From Blastobasis lacticolella (taxonomy: Eukaryota; Arthropoda; Insecta; Lepidoptera; Blastobasidae), in contig LR990044.1 in the NCBI GenBank assembly GCA_905147135.1, positions 8,374,122 to 8,438,121 of the forward strand: a stretch of 64,000 nt of DNA, given 5' to 3'. The stretch's first letter is position 1; every line of letters begins with the position of its first letter. Below, piece after piece: positions 24,440 through 35,154 of the stretch. The position numbers were made by a program, and so were the translations under genes. Under the pieces are notes generated by a model, which was given only the letters and a program-made list of their open reading frames with translations, had not been told where the DNA came from and did not search any database.

Positions 24440-26450
24440 TCTGCAGCCTAAAGGGGGTGATTTTTGATATTCGAAAAGGTAATGTTTCATTTTAAACTTA
24501 AAATATGTAATTGTTTTTGATTCTTTAATGGGAGGCGGCAGGTTGTTCCAACATTTAGTGGCTGCATATCTAAAACTGCTACGAAAAGCAGCCGTCCTGT
24601 GAGCAGGTATTCTGAGAGGATGACTAACTCTGCGGGCATTTCGCGAGCCGTTTCTGCTACGCCAGCTTAATTTGCTATACAGGAAAGGGAAGGTGCCACT
24701 AGAAATGGATCGATTGATAATATTTGTTATGACACCCAGCATGCGGGGCAATGTTAAAAGTAACATATCTAATGATATGTCATCGGTCCCTATCGCGCTT
24801 GACTTCAAGGAGCAAATTATTTTTCCTATCGTACCCTCGCTCACAACTGCATTATAAACATTAATTAAATCCGGATCACGCAAATGCTCCGGGATTTCTA
24901 AATAAGAGCTTTTATTGTCTAGGTTAATGGTTTGTTTTAGATTTTTCCAGAGTGTTTTAGAGCTGTTCGAATGTAAATTAACAGTACAGTTACCTAAAGT
25001 ACATTTTTTTGTCATTATACAGGGTGTAAAAAGACCGCTAGCATTAATTGAAACCTCATATTCTACCCATGAAACTGAACAACTTTCCCCAAGAAACATA
25101 CCCGCAAAAACTTATAGTTTAGGCAGAAATCGAGATTCTTATTTAAAAAATAAGTTGTACTTTTGTACAAAAAAATATCAAGTATCGATAACTACATCGT
25201 TCACAATTAATTTAGACACTCAAAGTTCAAATTTAAGTTTAAATTAATGCAATTTAAGTAAAGGCGCGCAATGTAAAGCGTGCAGGCCGGCCGACCGCGC
25301 GACGTCAGTGGCGTGGGCGAGCGAGAGGCGTGCGCCGGACGATGAACATTGCCCGTCGCAATTAATTATTTATTTTAGGTAGCGAAATTATGAAGTCATT
25401 TCCGCGGGTATGTTTCTTGGGGAAAGTTGTTTAGTTTCATGGGTACAACATGGGGTTTCAATTAATGCTAGCGGTCTTTTTACACCCTGTATAACGCCGA
25501 CTTAACATATTTTTAAACTCTTTATAGTAATCTCTATATGCTCCACCCATACCACATTTACCATGAGCTTCGTTCCGCAACTTCATCATCTTTCTAATAG
25601 TGGGTGTAATCCACGGGCAATAACGTTCTTTTAGTAAAACTCGGCTACGCGGAGCGAGCAGGTCAAACAAGGTGACAACCATCGAGTTAAAGCAGTTGAC
25701 AGTCAACTAACTCGTGATCTACAGATTTGAGGTTTCTTGTGTTAATCCATCTTAGCGGTGTTTTAGGTCTTTTTAAATTCAACTCGGCGCCTATGAAGGC
25801 ATGACCACCAAGACTGGGAATGTGATTAACAAAAATATTTTTTAATGTGATATTGCTAATGATTAAATCTATTCATGTACTACTATGATCTGTAAAGTGC
25901 GTTGGTGTTGTAATAAATTGAATCAAATTCATTATACTTAAGAATTGAATTCAATTTAACTACCTTTGCATCATTTTATAATATATTTATGTTAAAATCT
26001 CCCAACAATAAGATATTCTTAAACGATGAAAAGCTTACTATTTGTAGATTGTGTTAGAGCATCGATAAAAACATCAATGTCGAGCCAAGGTGGACGATAA
26101 GCTGTGCCGACGAGCAGTCTCACACCATGACAATTAATACTCAGCCATATTTGCTTAATACTCAGCCATATTTGCGCGCCCGGGTGTTCGCAGAGTCGAG
26201 CTGAGATTCCGCGCCTGAGGTAAAACCCGACTCCAACACCGCGATCACGTATGTTACGCGATCGCGGCGTATGACGTAGGCGAGACCCAGCAACTGCTGG
26301 CGCCCTCCCATCCTCGCCATTGCGCAGCCATGTTTCCCCGATGGCCATGACGTCTACATTAAGATGATGCATGGCCGCAACGAACTCATCATGTCTGGTA
26401 GCTAACGATCCTGCGTTAAAGTAGCCAATTTTGAAGTTTAGTTTCTTCAT
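24440..26450 (-). pseudogene. Non-LTR retrotransposon ORF2, deleted and interrupted
   Basis: Minus strand, 5' to 3'. The endonuclease N-terminus (26450-26019: KIGYFNAGSLATRHDEF, IGETWL, GTAYRPP) contains an in-frame 21-bp tandem duplication near 26139-26180. A linker follows at 25706-25492. After an inserted MITE (25489-25020) comes the start of the reverse transcriptase (KSSAIGTDDISLDMLL). The next block is already the C-terminal segment FRYAATKCWNNLPPPIKESK. The catalytic palm is deleted, so the copy cannot move. Confidence 0.8.
25020..25489. mobile_element. MITE, mariner-like, 470 bp, long inverted ends
   Basis: Bounded by TA at 25018-25019 and 25490-25491. The ends CAGGGTGTAAAAAGACCGCT and its complement at 25470-25489 extend as imperfect inverted repeats of about 85 bp (to the CCCCAAGAAACATACCCGC block). 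The interior is GC-rich in part (25260-25345) and non-coding. The CAGGGTG terminus and TA flanks suggest a Tc1/mariner-type non-autonomous element; the family is not proven. It lies inside the LINE at 24.4-26.45 kb. Confidence 0.8.
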
Positions 26451-26454
26451 TACA

Positions 26455-26890
26455 TAATATTTATATTAAAATGTTGTACTTGCAGGCTAAGTGTGATTTC
26501 TACATTAAAATTAAAAAATATAATGTAATTATAGTTACCATGTTTAAGTAAATTAAATAAATTGAATGGCTTAAATGTTATATGAATATAAAAATGGATA
26601 AATAAATGGCTAATATAAGCATTACTGACATTTAGTAAACAGCAAAAAACGAAAAAGTTTGGCATGACCCTACAAATAGTATTAATACTACTAGAGAACA
26701 ATAAATATTGCCTACATTGCCTTGAATCGAGACTGACTATCCAGAGGTAAAAACCGCATGAAAATCTATTTTCCTTCTTTTCACAGATAGTAACACCGGA
26801 CAAAGATGAGGCCACTTTGTTTTATAAAGTAGGTAGAACTATACTTCTTTACAGTGTTTTTCAAAATGTAGGTCGTGACAAATGACCTGA
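26455..26890. other. No gene recognised
   Basis: AT-rich spacer upstream of the LINE remnant. An open minus frame here (26815-26450) is low-complexity and shows no motif. Confidence 0.4.
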
Positions 26891-26894
26891 AAAG

Positions 26895-27362
26895 ACCTGA
26901 GTGGTTCAATTGGTTAACATCAGCCACGTAGAGGTTCTGGTTCAAGTCCAGGACGAGCCGAAATTGCAATGATGAATTTTAATTTCTGTTACGGGTATGG
27001 ATGTAGTATGTATCATCACAACTGTCCACTAAAGGAATTAGGACCTCTATCACTAATGGGGAGGTTATTGCCATAATCTTCACGCTTGGCAGGCGGGTTG
27101 GAGATCGTGTGTTGAAATATGACAATAGAAAATGCTGCTGCCCATTTTCCAGACTACGGAGACTCTTGATCTTTTGCCTCGATAACATTAGTCGCTTTGC
27201 ACGGCACCCATGAGTGTAAGGGGTTGGTGCTATTCTACTCTGCCGGACACCACACGGCCAGTAGTATGTGTGATAATAATATTTTATTAGTTCACCCACA
27301 ACACAAGCTTTGCCTACTTTAGGGCTAGATGGCGCTGTGTGAATTTGTCCACGCATTTTTTT
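26895..27362 (+). mobile_element. SINE family B split by SINE family C
   Basis: The head and first body part (GACCTGAGTGGTTCAATTGG, TTTTAATTTCTGTTACGGG) end at 27011. The rest (CACAACACAAGCTTTGCCTA, CTAGATGGCGCTGTGTGAAT) resumes at 27270. The two parts join in the family order once the inner element and one copy of its target duplication are removed. Confidence 0.8.
27012..27260 (-). mobile_element. SINE family C with 9-bp target duplication
   Basis: Reverse-oriented 249-bp element flanked by GTAGTATGT at 27003-27011 and 27261-27269. Sense order is TGGCCGTGTGGTGTCCGGCA, then AAAATGGGCAGCAGCATTTT, then CCGCCTGCCAAGCGTGAAGA, ending GATGAT. The duplication defines both ends of the family. Confidence 0.85.
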
Positions 27363-27364
27363 CA

Positions 27365-28237
27365 AGTTTTACTGCCCGTTCACATTGATCGCGTAGACAA
27401 AATTACAACTCATCGAACGAAATAATATATACTACATCGAGCTCACTTCACTTATACTGTAATTCTTACAACTGTCATTCTTTCATTCACCCGCCCCCTC
27501 ACGATCTACGAATTTGTCTATAAAAGCTTTCAATTATCACTGAACTGAAAAAAGGCAGTCTTACACAAATAAATCGGCCAAAATATCTTTACTACATAAA
27601 TATTTTGTCGGCGGTAAGACGGGAAGTAGGTTATTGCGAGTATGTTGAGAATGGGTACATTAGTAAGTATTTAAATACATTTCCAACTTTAAACTTTTTA
27701 TAAACATTAGCATGCAAACGTTCAACTATTTAGTTTAACTACGTTGCGTTTCTTTAGGGCCCTAACTACGTGCTTAACTACATAATAACTGTGAACAATT
27801 AACTGTTCCACAAGTAGGTAGGTTGAACCGTGAAGTAATTAAATGTTTCGTTCAGGAAATATCGGTATAGGTACTAGCAGGTTTAACACTGATTGGCGGA
27901 ATAACTGACCATGTGACCATTCACGACAATGCCTGGTTTAAAGATCCGACAAATGCGCGAAATGACACCAACGCGCTGACAATCCCTTACCATCCAGGGC
28001 GAGGTGTCTTTCACTGTGTGACCGAATCTGTCTTTCCCGTGTTGGTATCTACAGCCATCAGAAAAAGAGCCGTACCAAACAGTGACGCTGTTTAAATCAT
28101 CTATTAACAACAGGGCCTCGTTTAAAAATCCTTTAGGTTTAAATAATTTTAATCCTAAAGGATTACTACAGTACTCGAGTATTGTGCGCTACTTGAGGCT
28201 TTCTATTAGAATTTGGTAAAATCTGGGATGGTCGCTG
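27365..28237. other. Unassigned block with an ORF on each strand
   Basis: At 27883-28110 both strands stay open for 60-75 codons (plus: PYHPGRGVFHCVTESVFPVL; minus: RDCQRVGVISRICRIF). GC content is higher than in the surroundings. I cannot name it; it may be part of a repeat. A small inverted repeat AATCCTTTAGG / CCTAAAGGATT lies at about 28128-28165. Confidence 0.3.
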
Positions 28238-28280
28238 AATCACTTATTTAAATAGTGATACACTATTTAAATAAGTGATT
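28238..28280. repeat. Perfect 20-bp hairpin, 3-nt loop
   Basis: AATCACTTATTTAAATAGTG (28238-28257), ATA, then its exact complement (28261-28280). It sits exactly where the LINE ORF1 reading frame to its right stops making sense. Confidence 0.9.
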
Positions 28281-29610
28281 TTTTGGTTGGTGACTCCCAC
28301 CACCAAGTTTGGTTTCGCTGCATCAGCGTAACTACCAGGCTGTGGTTTACGGGGAGTCGCAAACTTCTGTCGTTTAGGACCCTCTCTCGGCGTGATGGTT
28401 TCGTCGAGACGGTTCCTTTTGACTGGGGTTTGCACCTCCTCGTGACCAGCAATACCTTGCAGCGCAGTTCCGGGGTTCCTGCATGTCCGGTACGCCTTTG
28501 GAGGCGGTCTGCCCACCACAGGATGAGTTGCCTCACCCGTAGCCGGCAGCCCAGCGTCCTTGGACGTCCTAGGTTGGGGTTCCCCTTCACTAGAAAGAGA
28601 GGCAAGGCGTCTGAATTCCTTTGCCCTCTTTTTCTTGTTTGGCCTCACTTTCCGGGTCCTCTCAGCCACCTTGGCCGGTACCCTCGAGGCCACCAGAGTC
28701 CATCCCTCGTCCATTGGATCAGGCTCTGGTTGTTGTTGTGACGTTGTGGTCACCTGGCTCGGTGTCGCTTCACTGGGCCCAGCAGCAGAATCTGCCACTG
28801 TGTTCCCACTCCTGCCGGAACCTCAACTTCGACGGTGGGGCCGCTCGTACCGGTCGGCCTTGGTCCCAGGGATTTCTCCGTGGAACCAACACTCACCGGT
28901 ATGGGGCCCGCTGGCCGCCTGCTACGTGTTGGAGGCTTGCCTCCCCTATCGCGCTGTCCCTGCGCGTGCTTGTTGTCGGATGCTGGTTGTTTGCAATTGT
29001 TATTATACATATTTTAGTACTGTTTGTTTTCATCCTTCCGGTTTCCCACCCGCCACGGAGCCCGAACCTAGAGTGCCTTTTTTATGAGGCACCAGGATTA
29101 CCGGAAGAATATAGGGACGAAGAGTTGGGAGTCGTGCGTGACATCGGCAGCTCGTAGTGTCCAGCTTGCTGGGCCGTACACCCTGGCCACCTGTACATGG
29201 CCGACCCCATCCTGTATGGGACCCCCCCCCCTCGCCGGCAGACCAATAAGTGGAATCCAAAGCCGATTGAACCTGAGTGGCTAGTTCAAGACCGCCCGTT
29301 TGAGAGGAACTCCGGACCAAAGAGGAGTGTTGCGATCGACGGGCACAACCGCCGGCCCACCTCACGCTCAGCCACCAGGATTCCTTCATCCCTCCGTACG
29401 GGTCTCCACGCACGGCACACGTGGGTGGCACGGTTCTACCCGTCGCTAGCCCGCATAATAAATTATACGGTGGCGATTCGGGCCCGTGACTGTTGTGCCA
29501 CGAATCAGTCACAGTTTAAAGAGCTGCTGGGCAACACCTATTTAATGGCAGTGCTTGCTCGCCATGTCATAGGGTCGTCATCGGGATGTACCGATACGAA
29601 ATTCTAGGCT
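28281..29610 (-). pseudogene. LINE 5' end with ORF1 N-terminus, truncated
   Basis: The minus-strand frame 28798-28244 encodes a Gln/Pro-rich, then basic protein (DEGWTLVASRVPAKVAE, RPNKKKRAKEFRR, SYADAAKPNLVVGVTN), typical of LINE ORF1 N-termini. After VVGVTNQK the frame runs into the 20-bp hairpin and ends. The GC-rich 28800-29610 stretch upstream looks like the element 5' UTR. The rest of the element is missing. Confidence 0.65.
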
Positions 29611-29619
29611 AGACACATA

Positions 29620-30170
29620 AAAAACTTCACCCAAACATAATTTCAATGAAATACAACTGAGGAATCCACAAACTTTTTTTTGCAAAGGAGTCAGGTATAT
29701 GTATACCTACATATAGTATAATGTTAGACTAAAACCTCGACTCTAGGTTGGTTGTCTAACTTTTGCTGTTTTCAGCTTGTATTGCATTTTTTTAAACAAA
29801 AAGTGGAATTCTGAAAGGAGGACAACAAAGGAGGACAAAGCCTTTTTTAATGACAACCACATTTTATTACAATTAAGTTAAATTACAATGAAAGCTAGAT
29901 TGAGTTATTTTTCCAAAAGTCAGGTACAAACTTAAGAGAAAATTTTTCAGTCCACCATTGTATAATATAGTCAAATGTTCCCTCGGTGGACGGCGAGTAA
30001 TATTTGCTGACCCACAAAAGTGTCCAGATCTTAGGACCCTACGCCTCAACCGACGCCCCAACTCCTGATACAGTTTCTTTATGCTGATTCGAGCACTGCG
30101 GGCCCCCAGTCTCTGCAGCGTATAAAGTCGTATGCTGCCTCGAACAGTATTTACCATGTTTGAGGCTCGC
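29620..30170 (-). other. Unassigned 94-codon ORF and spacer
   Basis: 30157-29873 minus is open (TVRGSIRLYTLQRLGARSAR, RRPPREHLTILYNGG). I cannot assign it. An Arg-rich composition and repeat-dense surroundings favour a transposon remnant over a host gene. Confidence 0.25.
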
Positions 30171-30179
30171 CCACGGTTT

Positions 30180-30870
30180 TATAAGCCAAAAGGCCAAAAA
30201 TTTCAAGCTCGCTGCGCTCGCTCAATTATTTTATTAATCACTACAGCTTTTTAGAACAAAAATAACAAAAAATTCGTGCTCGTGTCCCTCGCTCATTCAT
30301 TTGCTTAAGTTTTTTCATTCTATTTACCAATCTTTCAAAACCTAATATTCCTAATATCACCCCAGCTTATAAAAACCATAACGTTAAAAGTTTCGTGCGC
30401 TCTCCGATTTTTATTGTTTTTTTATTACGATCAGCATCCCACATCATCACATCACCTAAACTAAACAGCAAAAAATTTCGAGCTCATTCAGATTGATCAC
30501 ACAAACTTTTACGACTCAAAATGTTAAAAATTTTGAGCTCGTTTCGCTTGTTTTCAGATACTTTTTTTATCATTCAGCTAGCTCGTTGCGGTTACTCATT
30601 CATTGATTTCTTTCAATTTATATTGTGAAGATCACCCATTGCTGTACAAGACCACATATGTCTAAAATTTCGAGCTCGCTCCCTCGCTTATTCATTCAAT
30701 AATCACCTCCTTTCATTTATCACCCCAGCGTTTAAGACCTCCTGTGACTTATTCATTCGTTGTTCTCCCCTAGGTTTTAAAACCCAATATTTCCGAGTTC
30801 GCTCCGCTCGCTTACTCATTCATTGATCACACCAAAAGACTACATTTTTTTTACTCAGGGCGCTCGCTCA
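30180..30870. repeat. Degenerate tandem repeat (GAGCTCGCTCCGCTCGCT type)
   Basis: A phrase like TTTCGAGCTCGCTCCCTCGC followed by TTATTCATTCAATAATCAC recurs near 30200, 30275, 30470, 30525, 30662, 30790 and 30855 with irregular spacing of 55-140 bp. CACCCCAGC recurs between units. It is a decayed satellite-like array with no coding signal. Confidence 0.6.
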
Positions 30871-30874
30871 CGAT

Positions 30875-31925
30875 TACCTATAATTTTGACTAAACCAAAT
30901 CCTGGATCCGCACCTGGCCCAGGCACGTGCTTACTGACTGTTCATTGGCGGTCGACTCGGCTTTATCGGCCACCTCAGGGGCCCTGGAAGATAGCCCTAG
31001 ATACGCCAATGACTAAGGTGTCAAACAAGAACTACGCTACGGCTCACCTGTGGTAAATAATAATAATAACCGACGACATAAAGTATTGGGTGATTGTATA
31101 ATAGGAAAACACTTCATGAAAATGAAACTATTATTATTCGAAACAAACAAAATATCTCCAGTAAATAAAATATACGCTATTGGATCGCAGGCCGGGGCTC
31201 ATACAATTTCGCCAATCCTCCAATTAGAAAATAACTTGGGGAATAAAATGGCTATCGTCAAACCGTAACATGTAATAAATACTGTTAAAGCGGAAGGAAG
31301 TCATTACACTGATTACATAGTAAGTACTTAGTTATTCCTGGAAGCGGATATAAACATGCCTATATGCAACCATATTGATATACATTTATTTATAGTATTA
31401 AATGACATCGTCATTTCAGTTATCAATAGAATAAAATTAGCACATTTCGTTAATTTCAATATTAAAAATGTAAACATTAATTAGAACAATAAGTACATAG
31501 AAATTTATTATTACCTATATACTTTATTGTACACGAAACAAGATAAAAATAATAATTACAAGATGTTGTTTACAAAGGTGGGCTTATCTCTGTAAGAGAT
31601 CTCTTTGGGGAAGCAGTAGATAATATGCACTATATTTTCTAAATAAACTACGTAATATAATAAAATATGTACTAATAGGTCGACAACTTAACAGGTATAT
31701 CGCCCACGGTAAGTGAGGTAGGTGGGAGGGTTATTTATCGTGGATGAACGCGGGGGTGCGGGGCGCGGGGCAGTGAGCATTTTCTTCCGCGAAATGACAG
31801 TTGATGAAGTTCCTCGGAAAAAGAATGCACACGAGATGATGCCTGAACTTGTCCCAAGATTAAGTATAATATCCGAGACAAGAAACCTAATGTTTGCCAA
31901 TGGCTTTTAAAACTTAACATCGATC
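30875..31925. other. No gene recognised
   Basis: Mostly AT-rich. A GC-richer stretch at 31720-31870 is open on both strands (about 60-70 codons) but shows no motif or splice sites I trust. Confidence 0.35.
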
Positions 31926-31929
31926 TAGT

Positions 31930-32090
31930 CTCCGTAGGCTGGAAAATAGGCAGCAGCGTTTTCCATTGATATTTGTAACACTGCGATCTCCGACCCGCCT
32001 GCCAAGCGTGGAGATTATGGCAATAGTATCCTCTTACGTAGGAGAGGCCCTAAGTCCTGCAGTGGACTGTGATGATGATGATGATGAGTA
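31930..32090 (+). mobile_element. SINE family C, 5'-truncated
   Basis: Begins within CTCCGTAGGCTGGAAAATAG, keeps CCCGCCTGCCAAGCGTGGAG and AGGCCCTAAGTCCTGCAGTG, and ends in a run of GATGATGATGATGA. Confidence 0.8.
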
Positions 32091-32094
32091 ATAA

Positions 32095-32394
32095 AATATT
32101 ATATACAGTTAATTGAAAATATCATAATAAAAATTAAAAACATGCCTAACTATAATACCTAGTGTTCATCCGTCAAGGAATTACCTCACTGAATAATGGG
32201 CCTTCCCAGCCTATATAACTTGAGCCTGTGTTTGATTGAAACTACGTAAATATTTTGGACCGTTTTATGATCCAGGAAATAATAATAAATTACATTATTG
32301 CATTTTGAGGTTTATATATTAATTTGTATTATTGTTTTACCCATTGCGAAGCTGTTTACCCTAAACACTTGAATTACCTACTGTGCTAAATTAG
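32095..32394. other. No gene recognised
   Basis: AT-rich spacer between a SINE-C and a SINE-A copy. Nothing assignable. Confidence 0.4.
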
Positions 32395-32790
32395 TCTAAT
32401 GGTTCGGACTCGTATAACTCGTAAAATAGTCGGACTCGTACCCCGGGATACCGGGTTCGAACCCCAGTGCCGCCACGTACAAATGACTCTTTTTTTAATT
32501 ATGTACAATGCAAGAGCATAAGTGCATGACCACCTTAAGAATCATATTCCTTTGCACTACAGTGCAGTTGTTAATCTGTTTTTAGACATCACAATTTTTA
32601 CTTCTTATGGAAAAAATACCCTGGGGGTGAAGGACCAGTGCTTTGGGCATAAGTCCGGGTCACGGAGGTGAAACGGCAGTCGCTCCACTGTATGTACCGG
32701 ATCTGCCAAATCCTAGATCATGGTCAGGGCAGACCCCGGGCCCTTATGAGCGAGAGCACAACCGGGATATTAACGCCAAGATGATGATTT
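32395..32790 (+). mobile_element. SINE family A with internal insertion
   Basis: The head has GGTTCGAACCCCAGTGCCGC. The 3' end has GCAGTCGCTCCACTGTATG, AAATCCTAGATCATGGTCAG and ATATTAACGCCAAGATGATG. About 120 bp between 32525 and 32640 is foreign to other copies. Confidence 0.7.
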
Positions 32791-32884
32791 TTATTTTGCC
32801 CATAGTCATTTAGAATGAGTAAATAAATAACAAAAGCGCGAGAATTATCGGTGATACTATACTCACAAGTGGTATTGAGCCGCT

Positions 32885-33235
32885 GAGTCAGCGGAGGGAT
32901 TTCGCCTCCCTTTGTGTGTTCTACCGCTTGTACAACAGTGTTTATTCTAAAGAACTGTTTGTCATGATGCCTACAGCTACATTCTATCATCGCACTCGCC
33001 ACCGACAGGGAGGAACCAAATTGGTCGCGAACTTTTTCCCACGCACACTAAGGTTGTGGAATGTGGAACTACCTGGGGAGGTTTTCCCTGGAGAGTACAA
33101 CATGGAGGTCTTCAAGAAAGGGGTAAAAAGGTTTTTACGGGGTCGGCAACGCGTGGGTGATGCCCCTGGTATTGCAAACGTCCATAGGCTGCGGTGACTG
33201 CTTGTTTGCCACCTTAGTGGTATAAAAAAACCGAT
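32885..33235 (+). pseudogene. Jockey-like LINE ORF2 C-terminus
   Basis: The plus frame from about 32885 to a stop at 33197 encodes FYRLYNSVYSKELF, FPRTLRLWNVELPGEVFP, MEVFKKGVKRFLRGRQRVGD and IANVHRLR. This is the conserved end of Jockey/CR1-type ORF2. Tail fragments at 3.1 and 8.5 kb belong to the same family. Confidence 0.8.
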
Positions 33236-33439
33236 TACGAAAAATGTTAGACATGCATTTTTCAATCAAATCAATAAAAAGTGACAAATATGAAGCTTAT
33301 CAAAGCTGCGGAATGGGGGCTCGTTAATAATTTCTGAGTAAAATTTATGTATCCGTTATTAGAAAAAATACGTGTCCAATATTTTTTGATAATTTACCTT
33401 TTGTCGGACAAAAAATTACCTGACGTCTAGGTGAACCCC

Positions 33440-33780
33440 GGGCCCTCGCACATAATAACTAAGTAGTTTCATTTTAATGGCGTATTTTCCTATTATACAA
33501 TCGCCCAAGACATTAACTCTCATTACACCCGTCCACTTAGATCAAGTTGGTCTTATGGCCCCAGTCTACCATTACCATTTTCTGCACTCGTGATCTGGTC
33601 TCTGGGCCGAGTCCGGGCTGGGACCAGTAAACACCTAACCCCTAGTGAACTCCTCACATCTCACTCCTAACGAACATGGAGCAGCATGGATCCATGTCTC
33701 GGGATGATTCTTTGTTCTACTAATTGCGCGGGACTTCCCAGTAGATTCCGGTTACCCGCCCGTGGGCGCGTGATAGCCTT
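33440..33780 (+). repeat. Dispersed repeat E, forward copy
   Basis: Contains CAATCGCCCAAGACATTAAC, CATTACACCCGTCCACTTAG and GGCCGAGTCCGGGCTGGGAC. Its reverse complement appears at 34.69-34.87 kb, making an inverted pair about 1 kb apart. Confidence 0.6.
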
Positions 33781-33817
33781 GTGAACTGGAATACTGATAG
33801 CCGCCTCTCCAAATGTC

Positions 33818-33955
33818 TTTGGTTATCTTGCCGTCAACGTACCGATTATGCTCTCGCAAGCAAGGGCCCGGGGTGCGCCTTGACCATGCGTGATCATGTT
33901 TCAGGATTTGGCCAGATCAGGTTAGAGCGACTGCTATCTGTTCTCCGTTTTTATG
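33818..33955 (-). mobile_element. SINE family A, 3' fragment
   Basis: Contains ATGCTCTCGCAAGCAAGGGC, CCGGGGTGCGCCTTGACCAT and TTTGGCCAGATCAGG. Truncated before the head. Confidence 0.65.
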
Positions 33956-34194
33956 GTTTTACAATGTTATGTGACATATACTTTTTAATTACATTTAAAT
34001 AAATAGAATAGAATAGAAAGGCATTTATTTGGCACTCCATGCAAACACATCAACTTATACCTACCTAAACAATAAATATAAAAAAATACCACTTAATATA
34101 TAAGCTGTATGTGTGCGCTGAGGGAACACAAAAGGGTTGTGGCTCAGCACAGTATTACCTTGAAGGGCAACACACTGATTAAAAAATAAATATG

Positions 34195-34448
34195 CTTGGG
34201 CCATTTCACACAGCGCCATCTAGCTCCCAAGTAAGCAAAGCTTGTGTTATGGGTGTTAGATAACTGATTAACTACATATATACTTTTTCTTTTCTTTCTA
34301 AAATACATATACTTATTATACATACTACACCCAGACCCGTAACAGAAATTAAAATTCATCATTTTAATTTCGGCTCGGCCGGGAATGGAACCCGGGACCT
34401 CTGCATGGCGACCGGCGTGATAACCAACTGGACCACTCAGGTCGTCAT
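34195..34448 (-). mobile_element. SINE family B, near full length
   Basis: Reverse copy from ACACAGCGCCATCTAGCTCC and GTAAGCAAAGCTTGTGTTAT to GGGAATGGAACCCGGGACC and GGACCACTCAGG. Confidence 0.8.
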
Positions 34449-34494
34449 TATAAAAGACATAAACGGGGGCGCCTCGCTCGCGTTGAACTCTTTT

Positions 34495-34605
34495 GTATGT
34501 ACAAGTCTAAGAGATTGGAATGTTAGCGACCTTCTTGCCAGTCTATAACCATGAAGGACGCTAGCATTCCAATCTCTTTGGTACAAGTCCACATTTTCTT
34601 GTATT
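34495..34605. mobile_element. Small inverted-repeat element
   Basis: AAGAGATTGGAATGTTAGCG and its near-exact complement CGCTAGCATTCCAATCTCTT lie about 30 bp apart. The same arm (CGCTAACATTCCAATCTCTT) occurs near 47872-47891, so it is a dispersed hairpin family. Confidence 0.65.
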
Positions 34606-34689
34606 ATATTTTAATTCAAGCTTTTGCCCGCGACTTCGTCTGCATAGAAATACCATTACCCGCATTACCATTTTAAATTATCCCCGTAT

Positions 34690-34870
34690 TATATGAATGC
34701 TAGTACCCACTACGGGGGGGTTAGGTGCATATTGATCCCAGCCCAGACTCTGCCCAGAGACCTGATCACGACCGCTGAAAATCAGTAGACTGAGACCATA
34801 ACACCAAGTTGACCTAAATGGATGGGTGTAATGAGAGTCAATGTCTTGGGCGATTGTAGGTCTCTCAAGT
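34690..34870 (-). repeat. Dispersed repeat E, reverse copy
   Basis: Carries CCCAGCCCAGACTCTGCCCA, TTGACCTAAATGGATGGGTG and TGTCTTGGGCGATTG, the inverted counterpart of the 33.44 kb copy. Confidence 0.6.
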
Positions 34871-34949
34871 CATTATCATGCCATCTAGCTCCCGAGCAAT
34901 TTATAGCAAAGAAAATTCTGGAAAATTTTGAAAAGAAAAGCGGGAAAAT

Positions 34950-35150
34950 CGTGTAGGGTAGGTGTAGGGTAGGTGTAAGGTAGGTGTAGGGTAGGTGTAG
35001 GGTAGGTGTAGAGTAGGTGTAAGGTAGGTGTAGGGTAGGTGTAGGGTAGGTGTAGGGTAGGTGTACGGTAGGTGTAGGGTAGGTGTAGGGTAAGTGTACG
35101 GTAGGTGTAGGGAAGGGTAGAACTAGAGGTAGGGTGGTGTAGGGTTAGAA
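34950..35150. repeat. 11-bp minisatellite (GGTAGGTGTAG)
   Basis: About 15 units of GGTAGGTGTAG with single-base variants. It is bounded on the right by ACGCGAACGAAGTCGCG, an end motif of repeat D. Translation gives an 11-residue periodic frame (LPYTYPTPTLH), which is an artefact of the 11-bp period. Confidence 0.9.
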
Positions 35151-35154
35151 CGCT

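Noticed and set aside
24389..25099. 236-codon minus-strand open frame as one gene
   Set aside because: It reads from the MITE end through a deleted LINE into a SINE, so it is a chimera of three elements.
28560..29157. Overlapping plus-strand frames of 175-178 codons
   Set aside because: Shadows of the GC-rich minus-strand LINE 5' region.
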